Assembly: GCA_965153455.1 (NCBI GenBank)
Contig: OZ234494.1
Span: forward strand, 13,082,001 to 13,146,000
DNA length: 64,000 nucleotides
Direction of reading: 5' to 3'
DNA from: Sphagnum compactum
Lineage: Eukaryota > Bryophyta > Sphagnopsida > Sphagnales
Positions 23,788-33,099 of the stretch are shown in pieces. The notes under the pieces are model-generated. The model had not been told where the DNA came from. It did no database searches and worked only from the letters and a program-made list of their open reading frames with translations. The position numbers and the translations under genes are program-made. Positions within the stretch are counted from its first letter, which is position 1. The number at the start of each line of letters is the position of its first letter.

Positions 23788-25081
23788 ATGAAGCTCGTCA
23801 GGTATGTTTTCCCTGGACTCCTCTCTCTTTCTTTTTTCTCGTTCCTAATTCGCAACTTCTTTAAGAGACGGTAGGTATCCATCGACAAACGTGTCTAGAA
23901 CGCATTTTGTTGATTACTGCGCCCGTTTTGTCCAAGGGAGGGGTTTTGCTCCTCCCTGGAAAAATGTGTGGAGGATTGAAAACTGGTAGCGGTTTGGCTG
24001 CGGATGATGGATTCTTTCTGTGAATGTGCTCCAGGTTTCTTATGAAGCTCAACAACGAGACGGTTTCCATAGAACTGAAGAATGGCACCATAGTGCATGG
24101 CACCATCACAGGTAGGCTTTGCAAAAGATATATATCTGCTCCATTACTCTTGGCCTCTTTTAAGACAAAGATTTCCCTTACTTCCTTTTTGCAGGTTTTT
24201 CTCCTCGTTGTTCAGGTCATGCAAATGTAGGTTGTAGTTTCCTCGGCTCATGCGCAAGTCAGTGATCATGCCAGTCAGTGTGTTGAGGTTTTTGATTGCC
24301 AAAATGTGACTTAGATTTTTTTTCAAACACACATTGTGCAGGCATGGACATCAGCATGAACACACATTTGAAGACTGTGAAGCTGACATTGCGAGGAAAA
24401 AATCCTGTGACACTTGACCATCTTAGTGTTCGTGGCAACAACATCCGATACTACATTCTCCCTGACAGTCTGAATCTTGACACTCTTCTTGTTGATGATA
24501 CTCCTCGTGTGAAGGTCAAGAAGCCCACTGCTGGTATGCATCTATTTGCTGAAAAGTATTCTGTTAGATTGGAAATATACTGCTGTTTGCAAGTACTGGA
24601 CAGTTTTTGAAGGTATTCATTTGTTGTCCTTGCAATCCTTGACAACAAAATACCCAGTCCTAAACCTTGTATGCCATGTTTGCTTAACCTCTGCTGTTGG
24701 ACAAAGGTGCAATATGATTCTGCATGGTTTGACTGTTTGCAATGCTATTCATGAGGACAACATTGGCTATATGTCCATGTGATTTAGGAAAACCAGTGGG
24801 GAGAGGACGAGGCCGGGGCCGTGGCAGAGGGCGTGGACGTGGACGCTAGTTGCACAGTGGCCCTGATCCATCCAGGATAATTGTACCACAGGCATGGAAA
24901 CAAAACACAGTTTTGAAGTTCTCAATCACCATGTACCTGTTGTCCTGGGTTATCTATCCTCATCTAGGGGATGCCAGTGGCTGTTCACCAAGTGGGAGTG
25001 AGCATCTGCTAGAGCAGCTCTTCATGATCTGTTTTCTGATTGTGTTGAGCATTGCCACTTTGTTTTGAAAGATGAACCTGG
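23640..25081 (+). repeat. Right arm of large inverted duplication (SmD1 copy B)
   Basis: Counterpart of 20287-21745. Intron lengths match almost exactly between arms (233/234, 230/230 and 254/255 bp). The homology ends sharply after GATGAACCTGG at about 25081. It becomes patchy inside about 23715, where a short gap precedes TTATCCCGCGC. Confidence 0.95.
23788..24849 (+). CDS. SMD1: Small nuclear ribonucleoprotein Sm D1, copy B
   Basis: A second, complete spliceosomal SmD1 gene in mirror orientation to copy A. Exons are 23788-23801, 24035-24111, 24342-24533 and 24788-24849 (345 nt, 114 residues). All junctions are GT-AG and the phases agree. Exon 2 is identical to copy A over 77 bases, and exon 3 has three differences in 192. 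The only amino-acid change I find is Val to Met at residue 32 ([11 protein letters not shown] instead of [11 protein letters not shown]), just after the first Sm motif. The Gly-Arg tail is intact, so both genes look functional. Intron 3 contains a run of open sequence with no motif. The 3' flank (24850-25081) matches copy A less well than the introns do. Confidence 0.96.
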
Positions 25082-26268
25082 GACATATTCATTAAGCCTT
25101 AAATGCTAACCTTTGCACCAGATCCAATTTCTCAGATCCCTGCAACTTTGTCAGGTTTAACCATGGTACAGTATCTTGTGGCTGAAATGTTGCAAAGCTT
25201 CAGTTGAAGATTTCACTTGAAGCTCAAATAGGTTAACCTGCTTTCCATGTTACATCATCTGACGAGAAACAGTGGCGGGGTTTTCTTCTAGATACTTGAT
25301 AGTTGTGTGCTCACAAATGTTGAAACTTTTGAGTGTTGTGGGTTTAGGGTTCAGGGTTTCTGAATCATCTACATCCTGTAAGCCTTTTGCATCACACCAA
25401 AACATCTTTCAGTTAAGCATGGTAATCAGGGGATTGCGGAGCCGGTTTGTGGAAATCAGGAGGTGCCTAGTGGCATCTATTGTGGAACTTTCTGACACTC
25501 GAGGCGTCTTATTGTTGTGATGTGAATCACTCACTCTAATGTATGCAAACAGAGTTCCTCTTAAACCCATGCATTGTTAAACAATGCATTGACCCATGTA
25601 ACAAAGTGGTATTCACTTGGCTCTGCAATTTCAAGGTCAAGTGACGCAAAGCGCAGGAAAATCTTCAAGGCTGATGCAAAACAGCAGGATTCTGATGAGT
25701 TATGCTGGTTGGACAAATTATTTTCAGCTCATTCACTTGATAAAATCATAAGGCCATCCTAAAAAATCAAGTGTGTAAATGAAGGACACATTTTTTCATG
25801 GAATGAACCTCCAAGTACATGCGCATTCAAATCACTTGTACATAATTTCCCTCTGGACATGCGGAAGAACCTACCCTGCCCTGGCATTATTACCTTACTT
25901 GTCTAGATCTTCACCGTCGGTTTTTGAATTTCCCTGCTCAATCTAGTGGTCAGCCTTTATGCCAGGTAAGGCCCTCTGGACAGGGCACTCCTGAAATTTG
26001 TGCCTGCCCTCAGCTGCAGCTTCGGGCAGTGGGCCCTTATTTCAGGAAGGCCCCTTCTGGAGGCCTTACCTACCACCCTTCTGCTCCTAGTTGCTGAACA
26101 TTTTTGAAGGTCCAAGATTGAAAGATACTATCCCATTCTAGATCACTTCAAGTTGTGCACACTAATCTTGCAATATCTTCTTTGCAAATGGCTAGTCAGC
26201 TATGTTAACAAGATGCTGAATCAATTGTCTTTCTCTTTTCTACTTGTGCTGGGTAGATATGACAAGTC
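25082..26268. other. Intergenic between SmD1 copy B and tRNA-Lys
   Basis: Moderate-GC sequence. A TTTAGGGTTCAGGG telomere-type remnant lies near 25345. Short frames at 25272-25520 and 25574-25762 show no motif. Confidence 0.5.
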
Positions 26269-26276
26269 TATAAATA
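26269..26276 (+). promoter_or_regulatory. TATA-like element upstream of tRNA-Lys
   Basis: TATAAATA lies 32 bp before the tRNA and CAA stands directly before it (26298-26300). Plant tRNA genes commonly carry both an upstream TATA-like element and a CAA near the transcription start. Confidence 0.6.
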
Positions 26277-26300
26277 GATTTCCCTGCACTCATCGATCAA

Positions 26301-26373
26301 GCCGTCCTAGCTCAGTTGGTAGAGCGCAAGGCTCTTAACCTTGTGGTCCAGGGTTCGAGCCCCTGGGACGGCG
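26301..26373 (+). tRNA. tRNA-Lys(CUU): tRNA-Lys, anticodon CUU
   Basis: A 73-nt cloverleaf can be folded by hand. The acceptor stem GCCGTCC/GGACGGC is perfect, the D arm is GCTC-AGTTGGTA-GAGC, the anticodon stem is CAAGG/CCTTG with loop CTCTTAA (anticodon CTT), and the T arm is CAGGG-TTCGAGC-CCCTG. The discriminator base is G. A box (TAGCTCAGTTGG) and B box (GGTTCGAGCCC) match the Pol III consensus. There is no intron, and CCA is not encoded, as expected in a nuclear gene. It decodes AAG. Confidence 0.97.
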
Positions 26374-26389
26374 AAATTTACACAACGTG

Positions 26390-26403
26390 ATTTTCTTTTT
26401 TCC
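26390..26403 (+). terminator. Pol III oligo-T terminator of tRNA-Lys
   Basis: TTTTCTTTTTTCCCC begins about 17 bases after the mature tRNA 3' end, a typical Pol III stop. Confidence 0.75.
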
Positions 26404-26780
26404 CCGTCCCTTGTCTGTTTGGTTCTTTTTTTCCTTGGGCTTCTTTGCAGTACACACAGTAACAACCCTTTTTTCAAAAAACTTTCCCCCTGAGGAAAAA
26501 GGTTAGAAATGCAATTATAAAATCTGTGATCCAACAGCAGCCAGAAATGTGCCAAAATTATACTAATTTACATACTTCTGCTATCTAGTCCTATGTTATT
26601 TTTTGTCTTTCATTCTTTTGATGTAGCACAAGTGGAGAGCATCCCAAAAAAAGATTTAGCATTAGTGGCCACAAGTTTTAAGAAAACTGTCAAAACAGTA
26701 GTAAAAACTGGCAGAAAACCCTTCCCTGATAACATTAGAAACTCATCCAAATTGGGATGTGACCAAATTTGACAAGAATT
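26404..26780. other. Intergenic, nothing recognised
   Basis: AT-rich, no gene or repeat seen. Confidence 0.5.
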
Positions 26781-26806
26781 TGGAACAGAATATTTCTCTT
26801 TTTATT
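26781..26806 (+). repeat. 26-bp direct repeat, left copy
   Basis: TGGAACAGAATATTTCTCTT followed by TTTATT. It is identical to 27224-27249. Confidence 0.9.
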
Positions 26807-27223
26807 ATTGGCGCCCCGATCTTAGATGTAGGTTGATTAATCGTCGCTGGTGTCAGCTGCGAAGCCAGCGTTCAGCCGGCGCACTCACAGGCAATCAGCT
26901 GCTCCCCAACGTCTCGTTGGAGCGCGACGGAAAGACGCTGATTGATTTGGTAGATGGTCTGTCCTTGGGGTCGGTTGTGTTTGTCAGCGTGACAAATGGC
27001 GATCTTGCGGATCATGATGCGTGTCTCGGGGGCGGAGCCGCCGAACGTCTCTCAGGCCATTGCGACGACACTTCTCGTCGTCGTCGGAGTGCTTCTTGGC
27101 GGCGGCGGCCTTGGCAGCGACCAGACTCTTTCCCGCCGCACGATCGATTAAGGTGGGCTGCAGTGGGTGTGTAATCACAAAGTCCAGGCAGGCGTCAGCA
27201 TGCGGTCGTGGCGACGAATGGTG
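26807..27223. mobile_element. GC-rich 417-bp insertion between 26-bp direct repeats
   Basis: The block is conspicuously GC- and CpG-rich (for example GGCGGCGGCGGCC and CGTCGTCGTCGG) inside AT-rich DNA and is framed by exact 26-bp direct repeats. It starts GGCGCCCCGATC. Several frames are open across it: plus 26833-27174, plus 27021-27302 and minus 26984-27178. I recognise no product in any of them. It could be a non-homologous insertion that duplicated its target, a captured gene exon, or a TRIM-like element. Mobile origin is inferred only from the flanking repeats and composition. Confidence 0.45.
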
Positions 27224-27249
27224 TGGAACAGAATATTTCTCTTTTTATT
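27224..27249 (+). repeat. 26-bp direct repeat, right copy
   Basis: Identical to 26781-26806. The bases on both outer sides differ, so the repeat boundary is clean. Confidence 0.9.
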
Positions 27250-27547
27250 TAGGGCGAAATGTTGCACCAATTCGGCAGGGGAAAAAAACGTGGATCTACT
27301 AAGGTAGATACGTCTGCCACCAAACACTAGCCTATCATTGAACACTTTGGCAGATCTTTCCCAATTTTTCCTTCATTTTTAATGATTTAAAATGTTATAT
27401 GAGGAGCGTTTCTCAAGCTTTATAAATCATCTTTGAAATGCGGTCAACAGAGCAGTAAAGAAAATACGTTTTTTCGAATTGCAAAAAGCGTCATTTTTCA
27501 TTTTCATTTTGATCCCTCCTACTTCATCAGTGCATAACTTTCTCATT

Positions 27548-28012
27548 TTTGTTTTTCAAATTGAGCGATTTAAACTGCTCTAAAATCACCATCTTTTAAG
27601 CTCTACAAATCATTTTCTTTTTCAAATTGAGCGATTTAAACTGCTCTAAAATCACCGTCTTTTAAGCTCTACAAATCTTTTTCTTTTTGCAAATTGAGCG
27701 ATTTAAACTGCTCTAAAATCACCATCTTTTAAGCTCTACAAATCATTTTCTTTTTCAAATCGAGCGATTTAAACTGCTCTAAAATCACCATCTTTTAAGC
27801 TCTACAAATCATTTTCTTTTTCAAATCGAGCGATTTAAACTGCTCTAAAATCACCATCTTTTAAGCTCTACAAATCATTTTCTTTTTCAAATTGAGCGAT
27901 TTAAACTGCTCTAAAATCACCGTCTTTTAAGCTCTACAAATCATTTTCTTTTTCAAATTGAGCGATTTAAACTGCTCTAAAATCACCGTCTTTTAAGCTC
28001 TACAAATCATCT
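27548..28012. repeat. 66-bp minisatellite, seven copies
   Basis: The marker CTCTACAAATC ends successive units at 27601, 27667, 27734, 27800, 27866, 27932 and 27998, so the period is 66 bp with one 67-bp unit. Units differ mainly at ATT/ATC before GAGCG and at ACCATC/ACCGTC. Each contains the imperfect 18-bp dyad GAGCGATTTAAACTGCTC. A diverged half-unit stands near 27415. There is no coding frame through it. Confidence 0.97.
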
Positions 28013-28927
28013 TGTACTCTAAAGGTAACAGCATAATATTTAAGGGTTTTTTGAGGGGTTCGAAAATAGGCTATGAGATGTTTGATTGAGAATTTTTTGT
28101 AAAAACAAACCCCCTCCCTACTTCCCTACTTTGGGAGGCAGTAACTTTCTCTCTCGCCCTAGTTCCGTATTTCCCAATTTTTAGTGCAACAAATCTGCCA
28201 AGTGGAGGGCTCCACCTACTCTTTTCACACCATAAACCATGGGACCCTCCCACAAAAATGGCGAGCAAACCCTACCTTAAGTGTTCGGACACCGGCCTGC
28301 CTACCTTACACACAATTAGAACACCTGTCTTTTAAACATTTTTGCAAGTGCACTAGTTATTTTCTTGCTAGAAAATTTTCACCAATTTCCACCTGAAAAA
28401 TATGATTTCAACCTATATACAAAGGATTTTTTTTCATAAAGAAATGAGCCAAATGAGCCAAATGAGCCCAATTTCTAAAGTAAACATATCCAAATTGCTA
28501 GATTTTAATGATGAGGTTCCGTAAGTAGCCGAGAATATAAAAGGCTCTTTTTTATTTAAACTTTCATATCTGGTATATAGCCAAAATTCGGCTAAATGTT
28601 TTGTAAAGGATCACCACTTTGTCTCCATTACAAAAAAATTTGCTAAAAACAAAACAGAGGTGCAGCACACAAGCAACAGCAAAAAAATGGATCAAATGGT
28701 ATAAATTGGGGGAATTCAATTAGTTCCCACCAGAAAATGGAAGCCCTGCGTGATGCCATGGCAGATAGCTTCACAACAATGGCAGCTGAACAAAGTGGCA
28801 ATTTTTCTCTTCTAATCCTTTTCAGAAGACTTTGTAGCCTATTTTTAAAATCAGACTGGCAGTATGAACAGTATACCTGCATCAGTTTTGTCAAGGACTA
28901 AATGGAGAGTACACTAGCCTTACATAT
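28013..28927. other. 3' flank of the desaturase gene, nothing else recognised
   Basis: It holds the probable 3' untranslated region of the minus-strand desaturase at its right end. Frames at 28071-28268 and 28643-28894 have no motif. Confidence 0.5.
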
Positions 28928-31900
28928 TTATGGGGTTCTCTCAGAAACATGCTGAGGACTAGAAAGTGAAAATGTGGGATCTGTTTGATAAAAAACAACA
29001 TTACCACTGTCTGAAACATAATGATCATGTTTCAAGCTTGTAAGAAGAGGCTCTACAAGGTGTATAGGAATGGGACCTGATTTTTTGGGGTCCCTGTAGT
29101 ACTCACCCAGAACAGGCTTGATTGCTTCCGTCTACAACCACCCCAAATGGTTTGTGTCAGCTTCTCATGACTACATGATAGCAATCCCACATTCTGCTAC
29201 ATAGTAGCACTGCATCCTGATGGCCAATTGTACCTCTAGCACTACCAATATCCCATGTGATTATGTATAGTTCAAATAAGTGATGAGCATGATGATGCAC
29301 CATCCTTGAATATCTGCTGCTTTGAGACACAATATAAGCAGAATACTTCCACAGCAGGAAAGAGAGGTAAGAAATACATACCGCTTCTATGAGATTGTAG
29401 TGAGGGATTTGAGGGAACAAATGATGGACAACATGTGTCCCAATATCATGATGGATATTATTGAACCATCCATAATCTCTGTCAATTGTGGACAGACCAC
29501 CTCGCATGTAATTCCATTCCTGGTATTGGAAGGCAAACACACTCATCACAAGCCAGCACACATGCCTAGACACCAACATCTGAAGTGTTACTCTCTTTCT
29601 CAATCTGGGATAAATACCAGAGCATAATGCCTTGGTTTCAGCGAAAGGTACATACCATGCCACGATACCAAGGGACCTTTTTGTCATAACCATGATGGTG
29701 CAGGTATGTCACCACATCTAGCCATATCACATTCAACTGCAAGTACCCACGCAAGAGAACATGTGAGTTTTTACAAATGATAGACCCTAATGCCTTGATT
29801 CTCCTTGACCATGCAAAGCTCTGATGAAATGTAGTTCACCAAAGACACTTACATGACCAATCAAACAAGGCCCACATAAATGCAACTGTAGAGAATCCAA
29901 AGAGATCCTTAGATTGTCTTTCTGCTGAAGCACTGTTCTTTTCCAACAATTTCCAGAATCTGCACAGTTGACATGTATATAGGGGAAGTTGTAGATTTTC
30001 CAACGATAGAATCCTTCAAACTCTTAATTTCATAGCACATCACTACCCAACTGGTAGTAGGCAGAAAATGTGCATATGATCAAGCCAAGGCTGATTGGTC
30101 ACAACAAGTTCAAAAACTACCTAATGACTTTATTCTAAGCTCAGCAGCTGCAAATCAAGTTGAAAGAGACTCTTCAACAACTGTAGAATCATGATTCCAT
30201 CACCACAAACTGACCATGCCTTGTGATACCGATTGGACAAAAATTCAAACTCTTGGCCTACTTGGAATAAAAGTTTGAATGATCACCCAGTAAGGCACAA
30301 CATAGAGCTTGAGCATCCACATAGGGCCAACCACAAAAGTGAGTGCCACTACAGTTGCCAGCATGGCAGTCCAGCATGCAGTAGATGTCATCACATCCTT
30401 AGCTTCATTTGGTACAAATAAATCACTTCTGGGGTCGAAATGTGAGCCACTTTTACCAGGACTCCTTGTCCACTGCACCCAACAAAATGTCTCATCAACC
30501 ATGCAAGAATATTTCTATATAATTCTAAAGAAAAGAGACTTGGTAACAAAGCACATGAGAAATTAGGAGACCAAAAACGGGGGCCCAATTTGAAAAATGT
30601 ACAGAAAAACAGGCAATAAAAATAGCATGACAAAATGACTCATTTAGATACTGACTGATGGATTACAAGGACCTGAGGGAAAAGGGAACCAACCAGGTAA
30701 AATGGGTATGCTAACATCGCCCAGGGAAATGACAGGCGCCCTGTCTTTGACCAGAATTCCATGCCTCTATAAGTGGTCTCTGAAATCTGTCAACCACAAC
30801 AAAGTCACTTCTTCAACATACAGAGCATAGTTGAAATGAAACTTCTTTTTCTTTTCTCTGCTTTACATGGTCAGCCAACAACACTTATCTACCAGGACAA
30901 ATTGGAAAGGGCTGGGAAAAGATGCCTTACAGGATGCCAAGACTCATCGTTCTCCACATGGCCATGATTTTGGTGGTGTGTCCGATGGCTGATACGCCTT
31001 TTGTTTGAATAGGAAGCCAACCAGCACATCCAGTACATCACACTAATTCAGAAAAGACTTCACCAATTGTAAAGGAAAAAAATTTAGTTTTGTACTGTGA
31101 CTATCATAGGGCATGTTGAGGGTGTAGCATCTCTAGCTGCAAATGCTGAGGAGAAAAAGGAATAGGAAAAAGGACTGAGGAAAATGGGTCTCACCAGCCA
31201 TGATAAGGAACCAAAATAGATGAGTGTGTTAAGTGGCCAACAAGATTATTCAAGTTCTTGTTATTGGAGAAGCTCCCATGGCCACTGTGCAACCCCACAT
31301 ACAAGCAGGAAATCAGAATGACTTGGCAGCCATCCCAGCTTCATTCCAGTTAAGCTCAGATCACAATTCCCTTCAATATTCCTTGTGCAAAAACTATTTG
31401 CACAAAGTTGGCCTCAATCACAAGGTTCTTCCAAATTGCAAGCATGACGCCTTGTTTGTGAGGTGATAAAAAGACACAACTCAGTGAGAAAAATTGCCAC
31501 GGAGAAAGATTTCTTCGAGAAAAAAAGCTCAGGTGTTGCAACCGATTCGCTAATACTTGCCGATAGTTTAAACTCTCAGATATGCAATAGATCTGCAAGT
31601 ATGATGCTTCGGAAAAAAAAATGTAGCAACTAAGCTGCTGCTACTGCTGTCCTGAAAAGACCAGAGAATGTAGGAGGATTTGAATGAGGACGCATCGAGA
31701 ACAACAGTCACAGGCTGCCAGGCACTCAAGGAGGATAATGCGATATGAAGTGCAAAAGATGACAAAAGACGGAAATGCGAGCGAGCCAAAACATGGAAAA
31801 ACGAGCTTGGACAAGAAGGCACAGAGACAGGGAGGGAGGGAGGGAAGGAGGCACCAGTCGTGTCCAAGGACAAAGAGCGCCCAGAACATTGTGCCTTGCG

Positions 31901-32465
31901 CAAGCCAATACAAGGGCCAAACAAACCAGCTATTGACGTAAGCGGCGGCAGCGGCCAAACCAAACACAATTGCCACATCCCTAGCAACGAAGCTCATGGA
32001 CTTCCAGGGATTTTTCACCCAGCAATGCTTGGGAATGGCAGCCCGAATATCTGCCAACGTGAACGGAGGAGGCATTGACGGATCGAACTCCCTATCTTCT
32101 TCCTCCATTCCTGCTCCCCCTTCCGGTTCCGTCGGCAGAGTCAGAGGCCTCATAGGCACCGCCACCATAGCCACAACACTACCATTTTCCCTTCGTCTAC
32201 TACTACTACTACTACTACTACTACCGCTACTCCTGCCATATCCGCTTCTTCTCCTCCTGCTCTCAAAACCGAACCCGAGCCTTTGAGCAGAAGAAACGAG
32301 CGCGAGTCCGCCACCGTTCCTCGCTCTCCATACCGCCGCCGCAGCACCACAGACAAGAGTATTGTTAACACGCATCATCTCTGCATTGCATCCGGATGAA
32401 GCCACAGGTGTTGGCAGCAAGGACACTCCCTGCATCTTGGTGGAGAGCATGGACGCCGCCGCCAT
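28928..32465 (-). CDS. FAD7: Plastid omega-3 fatty-acid desaturase (FAD7/FAD8 type)
   Basis: This enzyme inserts the omega-3 double bond into 18:2 and 16:2 acyl chains of chloroplast membrane lipids, making trienoic fatty acids, with ferredoxin as electron donor. Eight exons on the minus strand: 31855-32465, 31195-31284, 30931-30997, 30694-30786, 30287-30472, 29656-29736, 29382-29519 and 28928-29131. They total 1470 nt, 489 residues, and all junctions are phase-consistent GT-AG. The three histidine boxes of the di-iron site are intact: HDCGH (about 202-206, split by intron 1), HRTHH (238-242) and HVVHH (405-409). Family signatures include [48 protein letters not shown] and [15 protein letters not shown]. 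The long Ser/Arg-rich N-terminus ([13 protein letters not shown] onward) looks like a plastid transit peptide, which separates it from ER FAD3. Eight exons is also the layout of Arabidopsis FAD3, FAD7 and FAD8. The start is the first ATG before the transit peptide. The upstream Cys-rich frame is not used. Confidence 0.96.
32197..32224 (-). repeat. In-frame (AGT)n microsatellite coding poly-Ser in the transit peptide
   Basis: A (CTA)9-like run on the plus strand reads as consecutive Ser codons on the minus strand, inside the desaturase transit peptide ([16 protein letters not shown]). Length change here would lengthen or shorten the Ser tract without a frameshift. Confidence 0.9.
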
Positions 32466-32740
32466 CGTCCAATGCCTCTCTCTTCTTCCCGGGAAGGAAG
32501 GAAAGACGCGCCAAGCGAAGCAACTGCAATACAAAACCAAATCTCCCTCTACAAACAACCAACACTGACAACAACAACAACAATAACGACAACAACAATG
32601 GCAAAGAACGTTGCCTTTAGAACGAGAACAGGGACATTGCAGGCCACACAAATTGCTTTGTGGTGAGAACAGGAACAGCAGCAGCAGGCAGCCTCAGCAG
32701 CAGCGAGGTAGGTAGTTAAGAGAGGGAGAAGCGCGGCGGT
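32466..32740 (-). promoter_or_regulatory. Leader and proximal promoter of the desaturase (inferred)
   Basis: This is the sequence directly upstream of the start codon. It contains ACAACAACAACAATAACG (plus strand 32571-32600) and GCAGCAGCAGGC runs. The open frame extends upstream but codes a Cys-rich tract typical of untranslated repeats. I see no convincing TATA box. Confidence 0.4.
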
Positions 32741-32884
32741 GGTGTGCTGCCCACCGCTTTTGTAAAATTACTTCTTTACACTTCTTCTTCGTCTTCTTCT
32801 TTTGTCAAAAGGAGGGGACTACCCACCGCAAGTCATCGTTATTATAAAGCAAACACAGTTTACACATTCACACTAGCGGTAATT

Positions 32885-33030
32885 GTTCACTGGTGTAGCC
32901 CGTTCTTCAACCTTCTGACCTTCCTAACGAAATGTCACGGGTTCAACCCTGGCCTGACTTTGCATGAGTGGGGTATTTGTAAAATTTTCAAGGTTCTGTT
33001 GCCCTATAGTTTTAGGGTTTTTAGTTCCTT
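32885..33030 (+). mobile_element. Possible tRNA-derived SINE (degenerate)
   Basis: TGGTGTAGCCCGTTCTTCAA resembles a tRNA A-box half. Some 45 bp downstream, ACGGGTTCAACCCTGG is a good Pol III B box (GGTTCAANCC) with a GGG/CCC stem. CTTCTGACCTTCCTAACGAA between them fits an anticodon arm. The acceptor stem does not close, so this is not a tRNA gene. tRNA-headed SINEs have this layout. No poly-A tail or target duplication is clear. Confidence 0.4.
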
Positions 33031-33099
33031 TTGTTGCACATCGCATTCCATTGCTCTGCTCTCCTCATGGCAAGCTTTCTTTTTCATGCAATAGCAAGC

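Noticed and set aside
26806-26818. Retroviral-type primer-binding site (TTGGCGCCCCGATC)
   Set aside because: It resembles a TGGCGCC primer site, but there is no LTR before it, no polypurine tract and no polymerase; a chance match in GC-rich DNA is more likely.
27548-28012. CRISPR-like array
   Set aside because: Repeats follow each other with no unique spacers and the DNA is eukaryotic; it is a minisatellite.
29322-29627. Plus-strand frame within the desaturase locus
   Set aside because: Antisense of the exon carrying the third histidine box; no independent evidence of coding.
32466-32651. N-terminal extension of the desaturase (Cys-rich frame upstream of the chosen ATG)
   Set aside because: Reads through GCA/ACA-type repeats, gives a run of cysteines unlike any desaturase, and the chosen ATG starts a normal transit peptide.
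32885-33030. Functional tRNA gene
   Set aside because: B box is good, but acceptor and D stems do not pair.
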